Shown here piece after piece: positions 27,501 to 34,520 of a stretch of DNA of 64,000 nt (its first letter is position 1; each line of letters starts with the position of its first letter). The translations under genes and the position numbers were made by a program. The stretch lies in the NCBI GenBank assembly GCA_944376235.1, contig CALWCA010000001.1:1-64000 (forward strand). The letters are read 5' to 3'. The notes below the pieces were generated by a model. That model saw only the letters and a list, made by a program, of their open reading frames with translations. It made no database searches and was not told where the DNA came from. This DNA comes from an uncultured Clostridia bacterium (GTDB lineage: Bacteria; Bacillota; Clostridia; Oscillospirales; Feifaniaceae).

Positions 27501-29459
27501 GAGTGCCTGCTCAGCCTGGTCCCCGTCTCGCACGACAGCCTGGAGGTCTATCTCCTGAGCGCCAAGGGCCTCCCCCTGACCAAGGGAAGCTGGAGCAACA
27601 CCCAGGTCGAGGGCGGCGCCTTTGCTCCGGCGGCAGGCATCGTTGCCGGCGGCGGAGCTTCCGAGAAGCTGGGCACCGTGGCGGTGGAAACCGCAGCGGC
27701 AGGCGAGCTGGAAGTCACCGTGTCCGGAACCTACACCCCTGAGCAGGAAGAGGGCATGACTCTGACGGCCTCCGCGAAGGTGACCATTCCCGCCCTTGTG
27801 GAGCGCGTGGACACGGTGCTGCTGACAAGCGCCGAAGAGTTTGAAGCCGCCGCCGGCCGGTATGCCTGGCAGCAGACGGCTCAGCCGCAGGACTACCCCG
27901 TTTTGGCGGTGATGCCTGTGGTCAGCGAGGCCTATTCGGGCGTCACGCCCACGGTGGGCGGGCAGGCCGTCAATGCCGACGGCGTGCTCCTTGTGGCCGT
28001 CGACGCGGCGCAGGCTCTTGACGAGGGCGTGATCGAGGTGCAGGTTGCGGCGCAGGCCGAAAACGCCCCCGGCTACAGCCAGAGCGTCTCCTATCCCCTC
28101 ACCGAGGCCGACAGGGCCAAGCTTGACACGCAGAAGGAATATTATTACATCACCTATCGCTACATGGACGGCACGACAAAGGACAAGACGGTGCCGGTCG
28201 AGAAAGGGCAGACGGCGGAAGCAGAGGCGCCCGGCCAGAGGGAGGGCTACACCTTCCTGGGCTGGAGAGGCGATAATGACCGGCTGTATCCCGCCGGGAG
28301 CGAGGTCACTCCCGAGGCCGACATGGTGATGACGGCCGAGTGGGGCGCCGACAGCGCCGTCTACACGCTGACCATCAGCGTCACGGGCGGCGGCAGCGTG
28401 GTCCGCGTGGAAGACGGCCAGGAGCATGACATTGCCTCGGGCACCGGATTCCTCGAGGGAGACCAGGTGGTGCTGCGCGCCAAGCGCGCCACGGGCTACC
28501 GCTTTGCCGGCTGGACGGTGGACGGCGAGAGTTTTGACGAGGAAGAGATCACCGTGACCATGGACGGCAGCGTCACGGTCAAGGCCGCCTTCCGCCGCAT
28601 CAGCTCGGGCGGCGCGCCCTCCGGCGGCTCTTCGGGCGGCTCCGTGACGACCTACGCCGTTGCCGTGGGCAGCGTGGAAAACGGCACGGTGGAGTGCGTC
28701 TCCAAGGAGGCGAAGGGCAACGAGGTGCTGGTCACCCTGACCCCCGACGAGGGCTATGAGGTGGGCAGCCTGCAGGTTGTGAAGGACTCCGGCGGAGAGG
28801 TCAGCGTAACAAAGCGCGGCGACGGCGAGTATCTCTTCACCATGCCCGGCGAGGCGGTGCGCGTCATTGCGGCCTTTGTCGAGGCGCAGGAGGAAGCAGA
28901 CGAGTGGGACAATCCCTTTGCGGATGTGGCGAAGGGCGCCTGGTACTATGACGCCGTGGCCTATGCCAGCCAAAACGGCCTCATGAACGGCGTGTCTGCC
29001 GACTCGTTTGCCCCCGACGCCACCACCAGCAGAGGCATGATCGTGACCATCCTGTACCGTCTGGAGGGTTCGCCCTCCGCGGCACAGGCAGACTTTGCCG
29101 ACGTGGCGGCCGGCGCCTACTATGCCGGCGCGGTGGCATGGGCCAGCGCAAACGGCATTGTCACCGGCTACGGCGACGGGACCTTCGGCCCCGACGCCGC
29201 CATCACCCGCGAGCAGCTTGGGGCCATCCTGTATCGCTATGCGCAGTATCTGGGCCTTGAGGTCTCGCAGACGGCGGACCTGACGGGCTATGCCGATGCG
29301 GCCGACATCAGCGAATGGGCGCAGCAGGCCTTTGCCTGGGCCGTCAGAGAGGGCCTGATTTCGGGCATGGACGACGGGACGCTGGTGCCTCGCGGCACCG
29401 CCACCCGTGCGCAGGTTGCCACCATCCTCATGCGGCTTTGCGAGAAGCTGGAGGGATAA
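21552..29459 (+). CDS. Giant secreted repeat protein with SLH anchor domains
   Basis: 2635 residues. GTG 21552 follows AGGAGGA by 7 bases and opens a signal peptide (VQRRFLAAFLAACLLLSL through TALA, cleavage near residue 22). Residues about 30-420 look like glycine-rich beta-solenoid or GLUG-type sequence. About 546-863 and 1283-1842 are built of 15-20-residue strands such as VEAGTSVTIG and VTAGTSVSIY, arranged in a 212-residue super-repeat. Two InlB-type B-repeats (about 2195-2350) and a third bacterial repeat domain (about 2366-2446) follow a Gly/Ser linker. Three SLH domains (about 2453-2635; NPFADVAKGAWYYDAV) should hold it on the cell wall. Probably an adhesin or S-layer-associated protein; the target is unknown. 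Confidence 0.88.
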   Translation: MQRRFLAAFLAACLLLSLTPVTALAEEDVLSSPDRYTDVSLEDAVAYLRGSGTQDDPFQIWNADDLYYINYLEYWRGQEEGEVPVYHYLQMADIDLSSADRFDKGTGYITANFAGVYDGGGHALTGMDKPLFYFTKGSYVGDEAGAVFTGYVSGESHDKVFSAIVRNLTLFEPAVTQTVATDVIEQMGAVAAYAVNTTFYNIRVEGGEINGVSGAASIAGRAGSVVIDACSSNADVYASMHRAAGIVSNLRIVDAKKEATSTSLVTNCTFSGTVSGNLDGERGSAGIVGAVYMDGTSELNNGGGLPLYVSDCTFSGTMSGTVTSGSGNFGGILGTSYLGPGLNLKNNVVTGRVENISVQGAGTAANVGGIVGKMLNYSLLDSELTLVLENNDAGQAVLPDSNPGEKLYAGTLIGCQYDANRVITGPVSISTTESLGLYGNIQGAQLSGEIGALTLPECQGNVEFYILEGATVESLTVNTTGTLKIHNAGALGDVTNKMGVTIADNTGTMKDVTSLEGAVSVTGNQGEIGNLTSAGTITVGASAKTQETAAESVGNEGVLGDLSAAGSVAIYRNAQGAKIGGVTSKTGSVTIGQSDSSTEAVRDYNVNAGTIGSLTAATTVNIRSTAQGSVAADEGELVKAGTTVTIGTSAVQNANTVGDVEAGTGVSIYNAAQGSTGAVEAGTTVSIGTSALLNEGDIGTVTAGDSAGTTVTVYNGGAEIGDISAKSGSISIVANKGQIGAVDSKQSSVTVGSNVKTQQNAGNAVGNEGTIESLTAGTSVTVYRNTGRVGALDAQTSVTIGQGNNASADVRAYNVNSGSVGSVSAGTTVGIYGGVTQGSVAAGGEELVKAGTSVTIGSLTYPNYNTVGPVEAPAVSGYTSAPVGEVTADSNKLVNASGDTGTVLTASGNVTLSAQQDGTISDGENTYNPGLKLVLTATATVAFEGDYPVQLSSVESNGTVTLTDADGVAQIGSINAVSEVKLGLSNESFAGTVTGDITAGSNVYVGYSGAYFTGKIGGSISGASSVTIYNSGTLGAAGKSISAGTGNLTLVNGKSTDLTGTVLSDVVNKGSAGTMGITNYGTPMAGKIEQKSSGLLTLTGTAASGRQYTGDISVARALGITGSIGENSEQNAVEVAFTGEAAVISVSNQTVYLKVSGEQLQSVSVTSTATTAAKNTVDLRALSETVSVSFAGSKDNTALLLPDAVQAGDVGTPVGATVDATVAGNTYATGNVTVNAGVSLSADGVLTLTATSPVLVNYGIIGAVNHTGTGTLTIYNVGADAKIGDVTSAGTITVGKKDVSEETGTAGNKEGNEGVLGDLSAAGSVTIYRNAQGAKIGSVTSKTSNIIIGQSDSSNEAVRDYNTNAGTVGSVDAGLAVYVRSVTAGSVAAGEGELVKAGTSVTVGTATVQNANTVGDIEAGTGVSIYNAKEGSTGDVEAGTTVAIGTSALLNEGNVGSVTAGDSAGTTVTVYNGGAEIGNISAKSGSISIAANKGQIGAVDSKLGNVAVGSSGKTQQNAGNAVGNEGRIESLTAGTGVTVYRNAQGAEIGSVTSKTSNIIIGQSDSSDEAVRVYNANAGTVGSLDAGLAVYVRSVTAGSVAAGEGELVKAGTSVTVGTATVQNANTVGKVEAGTSVSIYNAEEGSVGTVEAGSSVTIGSGTLFNKGSVESVSAKSTVSIYNGENTEIGPVETEAGVSIYGNEGTVGNVTAGTSIGVGDSGKAESTAAGRIGNTGEVGNLTAGTSVSIYRNTGTVGDIEAKTSSVTIGQSNNASAGVQEYNVNSGSIGSVAAATSVAIHSSAQGSVAMQSGQSVSAGTSVAIGSEQNANANDIGPVQCQTTSSIYNGAGSVSSLTSGSTATVYVQEGSADLNVITTDADVKIEDRTQSSAPSVNVTTGGGDVRVARAEGDTNPILAKVNLTVTEGLLEGQTLFVRGAFASLTHKGAGDVIMESADTSVSNLIKLGTGDVKEFGETGSVTTPDGAQECLLSLVPVSHDSLEVYLLSAKGLPLTKGSWSNTQVEGGAFAPAAGIVAGGGASEKLGTVAVETAAAGELEVTVSGTYTPEQEEGMTLTASAKVTIPALVERVDTVLLTSAEEFEAAAGRYAWQQTAQPQDYPVLAVMPVVSEAYSGVTPTVGGQAVNADGVLLVAVDAAQALDEGVIEVQVAAQAENAPGYSQSVSYPLTEADRAKLDTQKEYYYITYRYMDGTTKDKTVPVEKGQTAEAEAPGQREGYTFLGWRGDNDRLYPAGSEVTPEADMVMTAEWGADSAVYTLTISVTGGGSVVRVEDGQEHDIASGTGFLEGDQVVLRAKRATGYRFAGWTVDGESFDEEEITVTMDGSVTVKAAFRRISSGGAPSGGSSGGSVTTYAVAVGSVENGTVECVSKEAKGNEVLVTLTPDEGYEVGSLQVVKDSGGEVSVTKRGDGEYLFTMPGEAVRVIAAFVEAQEEADEWDNPFADVAKGAWYYDAVAYASQNGLMNGVSADSFAPDATTSRGMIVTILYRLEGSPSAAQADFADVAAGAYYAGAVAWASANGIVTGYGDGTFGPDAAITREQLGAILYRYAQYLGLEVSQTADLTGYADAADISEWAQQAFAWAVREGLISGMDDGTLVPRGTATRAQVATILMRLCEKLEG
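23212..27080 (+). repeat. 636-bp super-repeat in the giant gene
   Basis: The anchor TTTACCGC (or TCTACCGC) recurs at 23260, 23896, 25531, 26167 and 26788. Successive copies lie 636, 636 and 621 bp apart (212 or 207 codons) within two blocks. The blocks at 23212 and 25483 are offset by 2271 bp, with long near-identical stretches, and are separated by about 1.3 kb of less repetitive sequence. Confidence 0.85.
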
Positions 29460-29493
29460 CGGCAGCGCCCTTTGGCGGACAATTTGAAAAGTG

Positions 29494-29534
29494 AAAACGG
29501 GAGCCCCGGCCGATTTCGGCCGAGGCTCCCGTTT
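29494..29534 (+). terminator. Terminator of the giant gene
   Basis: AAAACGGGAGCC and an inner CGGCCGA pair with TCGGCCG and GGCTCCCGTTT. A long stem with a short T-run, 35 bp after the stop. Confidence 0.8.
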
Positions 29535-29650
29535 GTGAAAGGGGTGCCTTTTGAAGCGGTTTTCAAAAAAACGTCAAGATAAAAGAGAAAGGGGTAGGCG
29601 GCGAAGATGAGAGGCTGCCGGCCTCCCTATGGCGTTTCCTGCGGGGACGC

Positions 29651-29681
29651 CCTGCCTCAAAAAGGCCCTTTTTGAGGCAGG
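29651..29681. terminator. Perfect hairpin between converging genes
   Basis: A 14-bp perfect stem (CCTGCCTCAAAAAG with its complement, 3-base loop) lies 15 bp past the stop of the minus-strand PII gene and about 190 bp past the giant gene. It probably ends the PII/DUF1538 transcript, although a classical U-tract follows only weakly. Confidence 0.55.
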
Positions 29682-29695
29682 ACGCTTTAAAAATT

Positions 29696-30367
29696 TTATT
29701 CGTCTTCCAGCAGACGAAGGCCTGCGACCTCCGAAATGGGGAGGGAGAAGGTGACGGTGCCGGCCGGGGTGTCGGGGCCGTATGCGCGGATGACGGCGCG
29801 CATGATGCCGGCTTTTTCGGTGGACTTTGCCACGATGAGCAGCACCTCTTTTTCGTCGGCCAGCGAGACGCCGAAGAACTTTTGCGCCTGGCGCGCCCCT
29901 GTGCCCTTGGCGTGCAGCACGGTGCCGCCCGCCGCGCCGGCCTCGCGCGCCGCCTCCATGACCTCGTCGATATAGCCCTCGTTCAAAATCATGACGAGCA
30001 GCTCGTGCTCAAAGCCCGCAGGCGGGGCTTGGGCCTCCAGGGGCCGGTTGTCTGTCAGATAAGCCAAGGTTTTTCCACCTCCAACGCTTTTGATGGGAAG
30101 AGCCAGCATGATGCCGTTGCCCGGAATGTCGAGATAGAGCTGCCGTTTTGCCTCTCGAAAGAGGCGGCGGGCATTTTGACCGTCGGCTACCGTGGCCACG
30201 ACAGCCTTTTGCGTGGCCTCAAGCCCGTAGAGGTCGAGATGGGCGCGCATGGCGGTGCCGCGCCCGAGCATGGACAGCGTGAGCGGCAGGCCGAGGCTTT
30301 TGCAAAGCGAGACATAGGCCTCGCTTTGCCGCCGGTCCACGATGCACAGCATGAAGGAGAGCTGCAT
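29696..30367 (-). CDS. Tandem PII-like signalling protein
   Basis: 223 residues, about twice a PII subunit. Both halves read as PII-like ferredoxin folds: residues 1-100 (LSFMLCIVDRRQSEAYVSLC) and about 118-223 (ELLVMILNEGYIDEVMEAAR; PISEVAGLRL). Classical PII proteins sense ATP/ADP and 2-oxoglutarate and often gate a membrane partner; no clear T-loop uridylylation site is visible. ATG 30367 follows GGGAGGTGG and begins 1 bp after the stop of the upstream DUF1538 gene, so the two are translated together. Inferred role: regulator of that transporter. Confidence 0.82.
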   Translation of the reverse strand: MQLSFMLCIVDRRQSEAYVSLCKSLGLPLTLSMLGRGTAMRAHLDLYGLEATQKAVVATVADGQNARRLFREAKRQLYLDIPGNGIMLALPIKSVGGGKTLAYLTDNRPLEAQAPPAGFEHELLVMILNEGYIDEVMEAAREAGAAGGTVLHAKGTGARQAQKFFGVSLADEKEVLLIVAKSTEKAGIMRAVIRAYGPDTPAGTVTFSLPISEVAGLRLLEDE

Positions 30368-30368
30368 G

Positions 30369-31892
30369 TCAGGCCACCTCCCAAAGTTCGATGATGTCGA
30401 AGTCGTCATAGGCCTCCGGCAGGATCTGTTTTCCGCCGCGCCGCGTTTTCAGCACATAGACGGCGCCCATGAGCTGAATGGTGATGAGCGGCATCATGGC
30501 CACCAGCGCCACCACGCCAAAGGCGTCGGTCACGAGGTTTCCGCCCAGCGCCTGCGACACCCCCATGCAGAAGGGCAGCATAAAGGCGGCCGTCATGGGG
30601 CCGCTTGCCACGCCGCCCGAGTCGAAGGCGATGGCGGTGAAAATGGGGGGGACAAAAAAGGTCAAAGACAGCGCCGCCGCGTAGCCGGGCAAAAGCAGCC
30701 ACAGGACGGGAAGCCCTGTGAGCACGCGCAGCATGGACAGTCCCATGGCGGCCGAAACGCCAATCGAAAGCGAAATCCCCATGGCGCGCGCCGAAATGGC
30801 GCCTGCGCTGACCTCCTCCACCTGTCGATTGAGCACATGCACGGCCGGCTCGGCCGAAATGATATACCAGCCCAGCAGCATGGAAAGCGGAATGAGCAGG
30901 AAAGAGGCCCGCTGCGCCAGCGCCCCGCCCAGGGCAAAGCCCAGCGAGGAAAAGCCGACGTTAATGCCCGTCAGGAAGAAAACCAGCCCCAGATAGGTGT
31001 AAAGCAGGCCGATGAAAATGCGCTTGAGCAGGCGCTTTTGCAGGTGCAGGGCAAAGCAGTGAAAGAGCAAAAAGAAGCCGGCGATGGGCAGCAGGGCAAG
31101 GGCCATCTCCTTAAAATATTCGGGCAGGGCAGAAAGATAGCTCATGCCAAGTTCCACCGTGTCGGCACAGTGCAGCGCCTGCGTGGCGGTTGCCGTGCCG
31201 GCGCTGCCTTCATAGAGAAAGCTCAGCCCCATCACGGCCAGGATGGGGCCGATGGAGCACAGCGCCACCAGGCCGAAGCTGTCCGCCGCAGCGTTTTTGT
31301 CGCTGCGGATGGAGGCCACGCCGACGCCCATGGCCATGATGAAGGGCACCGTCATGGGCCCTGTGGTCACGCCGCCCGAATCAAAGGCCACGCCCAGATA
31401 GTCGACGTCGGACAAAAAGGCCAGCGCAAAGATGGCGGCGTAAAAAAAGATGAGCAGCCAGCGCAGCGAGACGCGAAACAGGATGCGCAGCATGCAGATG
31501 CTCAGAAACAGCCCCACGCCCACCCCCACCGTGACGATGAGTACCGGCGTGTCGATGTGGGGCACATTGACAGCCAGCACCTGGAGGTCTGGCTCCGAAA
31601 CCGTGATAGCCACGCCCAGCAGAAAGCTCAGCAGCAGCACAAGCCACAGCTTGCGGGTTTTCATCATGCGCGAGCCCACTAGGCTGCCGATGGGGGTCAT
31701 GGCCATTTCGGCGCCCAGCGTAAACAGCCCCATACCGGCCACCAGCAGCAGTGCGCCGATGAAAAAGAGCAGCATCAGATCGACGGATATGGGGATCAAA
31801 AAGAAGCAGACGGCGCTCACGATGAGCACCAGAGGGAAAACCGAGCCAAAAGATTCGCGGAGTTTGTCGGAAAGGTTGGTTTTAAAGCTCAT
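30369..31892 (-). CDS. DUF1538 family membrane protein, probable cation/proton antiporter
   Basis: 507 residues with about 12 hydrophobic segments. The protein is an internal duplication: FDSGGVTTGPMT (170-181) recurs as FDSGGVASGPMT (423-434), each followed by a similar D(S/A)FG(L/V)VAL segment. This is the DUF1538 architecture. As I recall, UmpA/UmpB of Halomonas, members of this family, were reported as a Na+(K+)/H+ antiporter; transport in this organism is inference. ATG 31892 follows AAGGAGG by 7 bases. Encoded directly upstream of a tandem PII-like protein. Confidence 0.82.
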   Translation of the reverse strand: MSFKTNLSDKLRESFGSVFPLVLIVSAVCFFLIPISVDLMLLFFIGALLLVAGMGLFTLGAEMAMTPIGSLVGSRMMKTRKLWLVLLLSFLLGVAITVSEPDLQVLAVNVPHIDTPVLIVTVGVGVGLFLSICMLRILFRVSLRWLLIFFYAAIFALAFLSDVDYLGVAFDSGGVTTGPMTVPFIMAMGVGVASIRSDKNAAADSFGLVALCSIGPILAVMGLSFLYEGSAGTATATQALHCADTVELGMSYLSALPEYFKEMALALLPIAGFFLLFHCFALHLQKRLLKRIFIGLLYTYLGLVFFLTGINVGFSSLGFALGGALAQRASFLLIPLSMLLGWYIISAEPAVHVLNRQVEEVSAGAISARAMGISLSIGVSAAMGLSMLRVLTGLPVLWLLLPGYAAALSLTFFVPPIFTAIAFDSGGVASGPMTAAFMLPFCMGVSQALGGNLVTDAFGVVALVAMMPLITIQLMGAVYVLKTRRGGKQILPEAYDDFDIIELWEVA

Positions 31893-31945
31893 AAAGCGCC
31901 TCCTTTTCACGAGAATAAGCATCTTCGGGCGAGAGACATACTAAT

Positions 31946-31974
31946 AGTATATCATAGGAATGCGGGATGTGCAA
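31946..31974 (-). promoter_or_regulatory. Promoter of the DUF1538-PII operon
   Basis: Minus strand TTGCAC (31974-31969), 17-bp spacer, TATACT (31951-31946), 54 bp before the start codon. Confidence 0.7.
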
Positions 31975-32094
31975 AGGAAAAACTGTCTGTTGACCCTTCT
32001 GAGCACCAGGCCCAAAGGAACAGGGATTTGTGCGGCAGGGAGAGTCGGTTTCTAAAAAAAGGGAAAAAGAGAGAGGCAAGGCTGCTGCGGGCCC

Positions 32095-32124
32095 TTGCAT
32101 TAAATTGACAGCCTATGGTATAAT
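32095..32124 (+). promoter_or_regulatory. Promoter of pnp
   Basis: TTGCAT (32095-32100), 18-bp spacer, TGG followed by TATAAT (32119-32124): a good -10 with extended TGn. Confidence 0.7.
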
Positions 32125-32136
32125 ACATCACTGGGG

Positions 32137-32215
32137 CAGCTGCGAAATTTAGGGCTTAAAGGCGGTGCGCGGGCAGCGCACACGCGCCGGCTTTAAGTTT
32201 TAGATTTCCCGGCTG
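32137..32215 (+). promoter_or_regulatory. Folded pnp leader
   Basis: Nested pairings: CAGC (32137-32140) with GCTG (32212-32215), GAAAT (32144-32148) with ATTTC (32204-32208), CTTAAAG (32155-32161) with CTTTAAG (32191-32197), and an inner GTGCGC/GCGCAC hairpin (32165-32181). This long stem resembles pnp leaders that are cut by RNase III and autoregulated by PNPase in enterobacteria; a similar role here is inferred. Confidence 0.5.
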
Positions 32216-32247
32216 TCATCATCCTATGACACAAAGGAGTCTTTTTT

Positions 32248-34368
32248 ATGTTTGAGTCGTTTAGAACCTTTGAAACTACGCTGGCCGGACGGCCCTTTGT
32301 CGTGGAGGTCGGGAAAATGGCGGGGCTTGCCAACGGCTCCTGCCTGGTGCGCTACGGCGACACCGTGGTGCTGTGCACCGCCACCATGGCGGATTCGCCC
32401 AGAGAGGGCATCGACTTCTTCCCTCTGTCGGTCGACTTTGAGGAAAAGCTGTATGCCGTGGGAAAAATCCCCGGTTCCTTCCTCAAGAGAGAGGGCCGGC
32501 CCTCGGAAAAGGCCATTTTGGCCTCCCGCGTGATTGACCGCCCCATGCGCCCCCTGTTTCCCAAGGATATGAGAAACGACGTGTGCATCGTGTGCACCGT
32601 GATGTCGGTCGATATGGACAATTCCCCTGAGATTGCCGCCATGAACGGCGCCTCCATTGCGGTGGCCATTTCCGACATTCCGTGGAACGGCCCCATTGCC
32701 GGCATGGCGGTGGGCCTGGTCGATGGGCAGGTGGTCATGAACCCCACGCTGGAGCAGAGGCAAAAAAGCGACCTTTCGCTGACGGTGGCCTCCACGCACG
32801 ACAAGGTGGCCATGATCGAGGCGGGCGCCAACGAGGTGCCCGACGACGTCATGTATGACGCCATCATGAAAGCGCACGAGCAAAACGTGGCCATGGTGGA
32901 CTTTATCAACAACATGGTGCGCGAGGTGGGCAAGCCCAAAAAGGAATTCCCCTCCCAGGCGCTCGACCCCGCCTTTTTGGCGTCGGTGGAGGAGTTTGCC
33001 ACAGAGCAGGTGCGCTGGGCGCTTTTTGACGACGACAAGACGGTGCGCGACGCCCGCATGGCGCAGGTGACGGAAAAGACCAAGGAGCACTTTGCCACGG
33101 TGGACGAGAGCAGCCTGCCGCTCATCGACGAGGCGCTGTATCAGACCCAAAAGCATGTAGTGCGCCGCGCGCTGCTTGACGAGGGAAAGAGAGTGGATGG
33201 GCGCGGCCTGTATGACCTGCGTCCTCTGGCGGCCGAGGTCGGTCTGCTGCCCCGGGTGCACGGCTCGGGCATGTTCACCAGAGGGCAGACCCAGGTGCTG
33301 ACGGTGGCGACGCTGGGCACCATGCGCGAGGCGCAGCTGCTCGACGGCATCGACAACGAAGAGTACAAGAGATATATGCACCACTACAACTTCCCGAGCT
33401 ACTCGGTGGGCGAGGCCCGTCCGCCGCGCAGCCCCGGACGCCGGGAAATCGGCCACGGTGCGCTGGCCGAGCGCGCCCTGCTGCCCGTCATCCCCAGCGA
33501 GGAGGAATTTCCCTACACCATCCGTCTGGTCAGCGAGGTGCTGAGCTCCAACGGCTCGACCTCGCAGGGCTCGGTGTGCGGCTCGACGCTGGCGCTCATG
33601 GACGCCGGCGTGCCCATCAAGGCGCCGGTGGCCGGCATTTCCTGCGGCCTTGTGACCGAGGGGGAGCGCTGGATGACCTTTGTGGACATTCAGGGCATTG
33701 AGGACTTCTTCGGCGACATGGACTTCAAGGTGGCCGGCACCCACAAGGGCATCACGGCCATCCAGATGGATCTGAAGATTGACGGGCTTACGGGGCCCAT
33801 CATCAAGTCTGCGCTGGAGCTGACCCACAAGGCGAGAGACTATATTCTCGACGAGGTCATGCTCAAGGCCATTGCGGCGCCGCGTCCCGAGCTGTCGAAG
33901 TATGCGCCCAAGATGATTCGCACCATGATCGACGAAGACAAGATCCGCGAGGTCATCGGCCCCGGCGGCAAGGTCATTCAGAGAATCGTGGCAGAGACCG
34001 GCTGCAAGATTGACATTGAGGACGACGGCAGCGTCTTTATCGCCGCCGCCGACGCAGACGCCGGCGCCCGCGCGCTGGCCATGATCGAAGCCATCGCCAA
34101 GGACCCCGAGATCGGCTCGGTCTTTACCGGACGGGTGACGCGCATCATGAACTTTGGCGCCTTTGTGGAGATTGCCCCCGGCAAGGAGGGCCTCGTGCAC
34201 ATCAGCAAGCTCGACCACAAGCGCGTGGAAAAGGTGGAGGATGTGGTGTCGGTGGGCGACGAGATCAAGGTCAAGGTCATCGAGATCGACGAAAAGGGGC
34301 GCATCAACCTTTCGCGCAAGGACTGCCTGCCCAAGCCGGCTGCGGCGCAGGGCTCCGGCGCAAAATAA
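32248..34368 (+). CDS. pnp: Polyribonucleotide nucleotidyltransferase (PNPase)
   Basis: 706 residues: two RNase PH domains (first GDTVVLCTATMADSPREGID; second LPRVHGSGMFTRGQTQVL and KVAGTHKGITAIQMDLK), an alpha-helical linker, a KH domain (IREVIGPGGKVIQRIVAETG) and an S1 domain (GRVTRIMNFGAFVEI). It degrades RNA 3'-5' phosphorolytically and can add tails. ATG 32248 follows AAAGGAG. Monocistronic: its own promoter, and a terminator after it. Confidence 0.96.
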   Translation: MFESFRTFETTLAGRPFVVEVGKMAGLANGSCLVRYGDTVVLCTATMADSPREGIDFFPLSVDFEEKLYAVGKIPGSFLKREGRPSEKAILASRVIDRPMRPLFPKDMRNDVCIVCTVMSVDMDNSPEIAAMNGASIAVAISDIPWNGPIAGMAVGLVDGQVVMNPTLEQRQKSDLSLTVASTHDKVAMIEAGANEVPDDVMYDAIMKAHEQNVAMVDFINNMVREVGKPKKEFPSQALDPAFLASVEEFATEQVRWALFDDDKTVRDARMAQVTEKTKEHFATVDESSLPLIDEALYQTQKHVVRRALLDEGKRVDGRGLYDLRPLAAEVGLLPRVHGSGMFTRGQTQVLTVATLGTMREAQLLDGIDNEEYKRYMHHYNFPSYSVGEARPPRSPGRREIGHGALAERALLPVIPSEEEFPYTIRLVSEVLSSNGSTSQGSVCGSTLALMDAGVPIKAPVAGISCGLVTEGERWMTFVDIQGIEDFFGDMDFKVAGTHKGITAIQMDLKIDGLTGPIIKSALELTHKARDYILDEVMLKAIAAPRPELSKYAPKMIRTMIDEDKIREVIGPGGKVIQRIVAETGCKIDIEDDGSVFIAAADADAGARALAMIEAIAKDPEIGSVFTGRVTRIMNFGAFVEIAPGKEGLVHISKLDHKRVEKVEDVVSVGDEIKVKVIEIDEKGRINLSRKDCLPKPAAAQGSGAK

Positions 34369-34416
34369 AAATCACCGCGCCGTGCGCTTTTTCCAAAAGA
34401 GAAGGGCGCGGCGCTG

Positions 34417-34475
34417 CCTTCGGCGCGCAAGGGGGCCTTTTGCAGCCTGCCCCTTGCGCGCCGAAAGGTTTTTTT
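34417..34475 (+). terminator. Rho-independent terminator of pnp
   Basis: A long stem (about 16 bp, TTCGGCGCGCAAGGGG with CCCCTTGCGCGCCGAA, extended by CC/GG) with a 15-base loop is followed by seven T. Confidence 0.9.
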
Positions 34476-34520
34476 AAGAGCCGCCCCGCGCGGCGCAACG
34501 GGAAGACGGGAGGACGGTCA

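Noticed and set aside
26580-28973. Long frames antisense to the giant surface-protein gene (also near 21324-23765 and 24504-26414)
   Set aside because: They carry the same periodic repeats as the sense gene read backwards, with no signal peptide, start site or promoter.
32105-32124. TTGACA at 32105 as the -35 of pnp
   Set aside because: It lies only 8 bp from the TATAAT; TTGCAT at 32095 has the proper 18-bp spacing.
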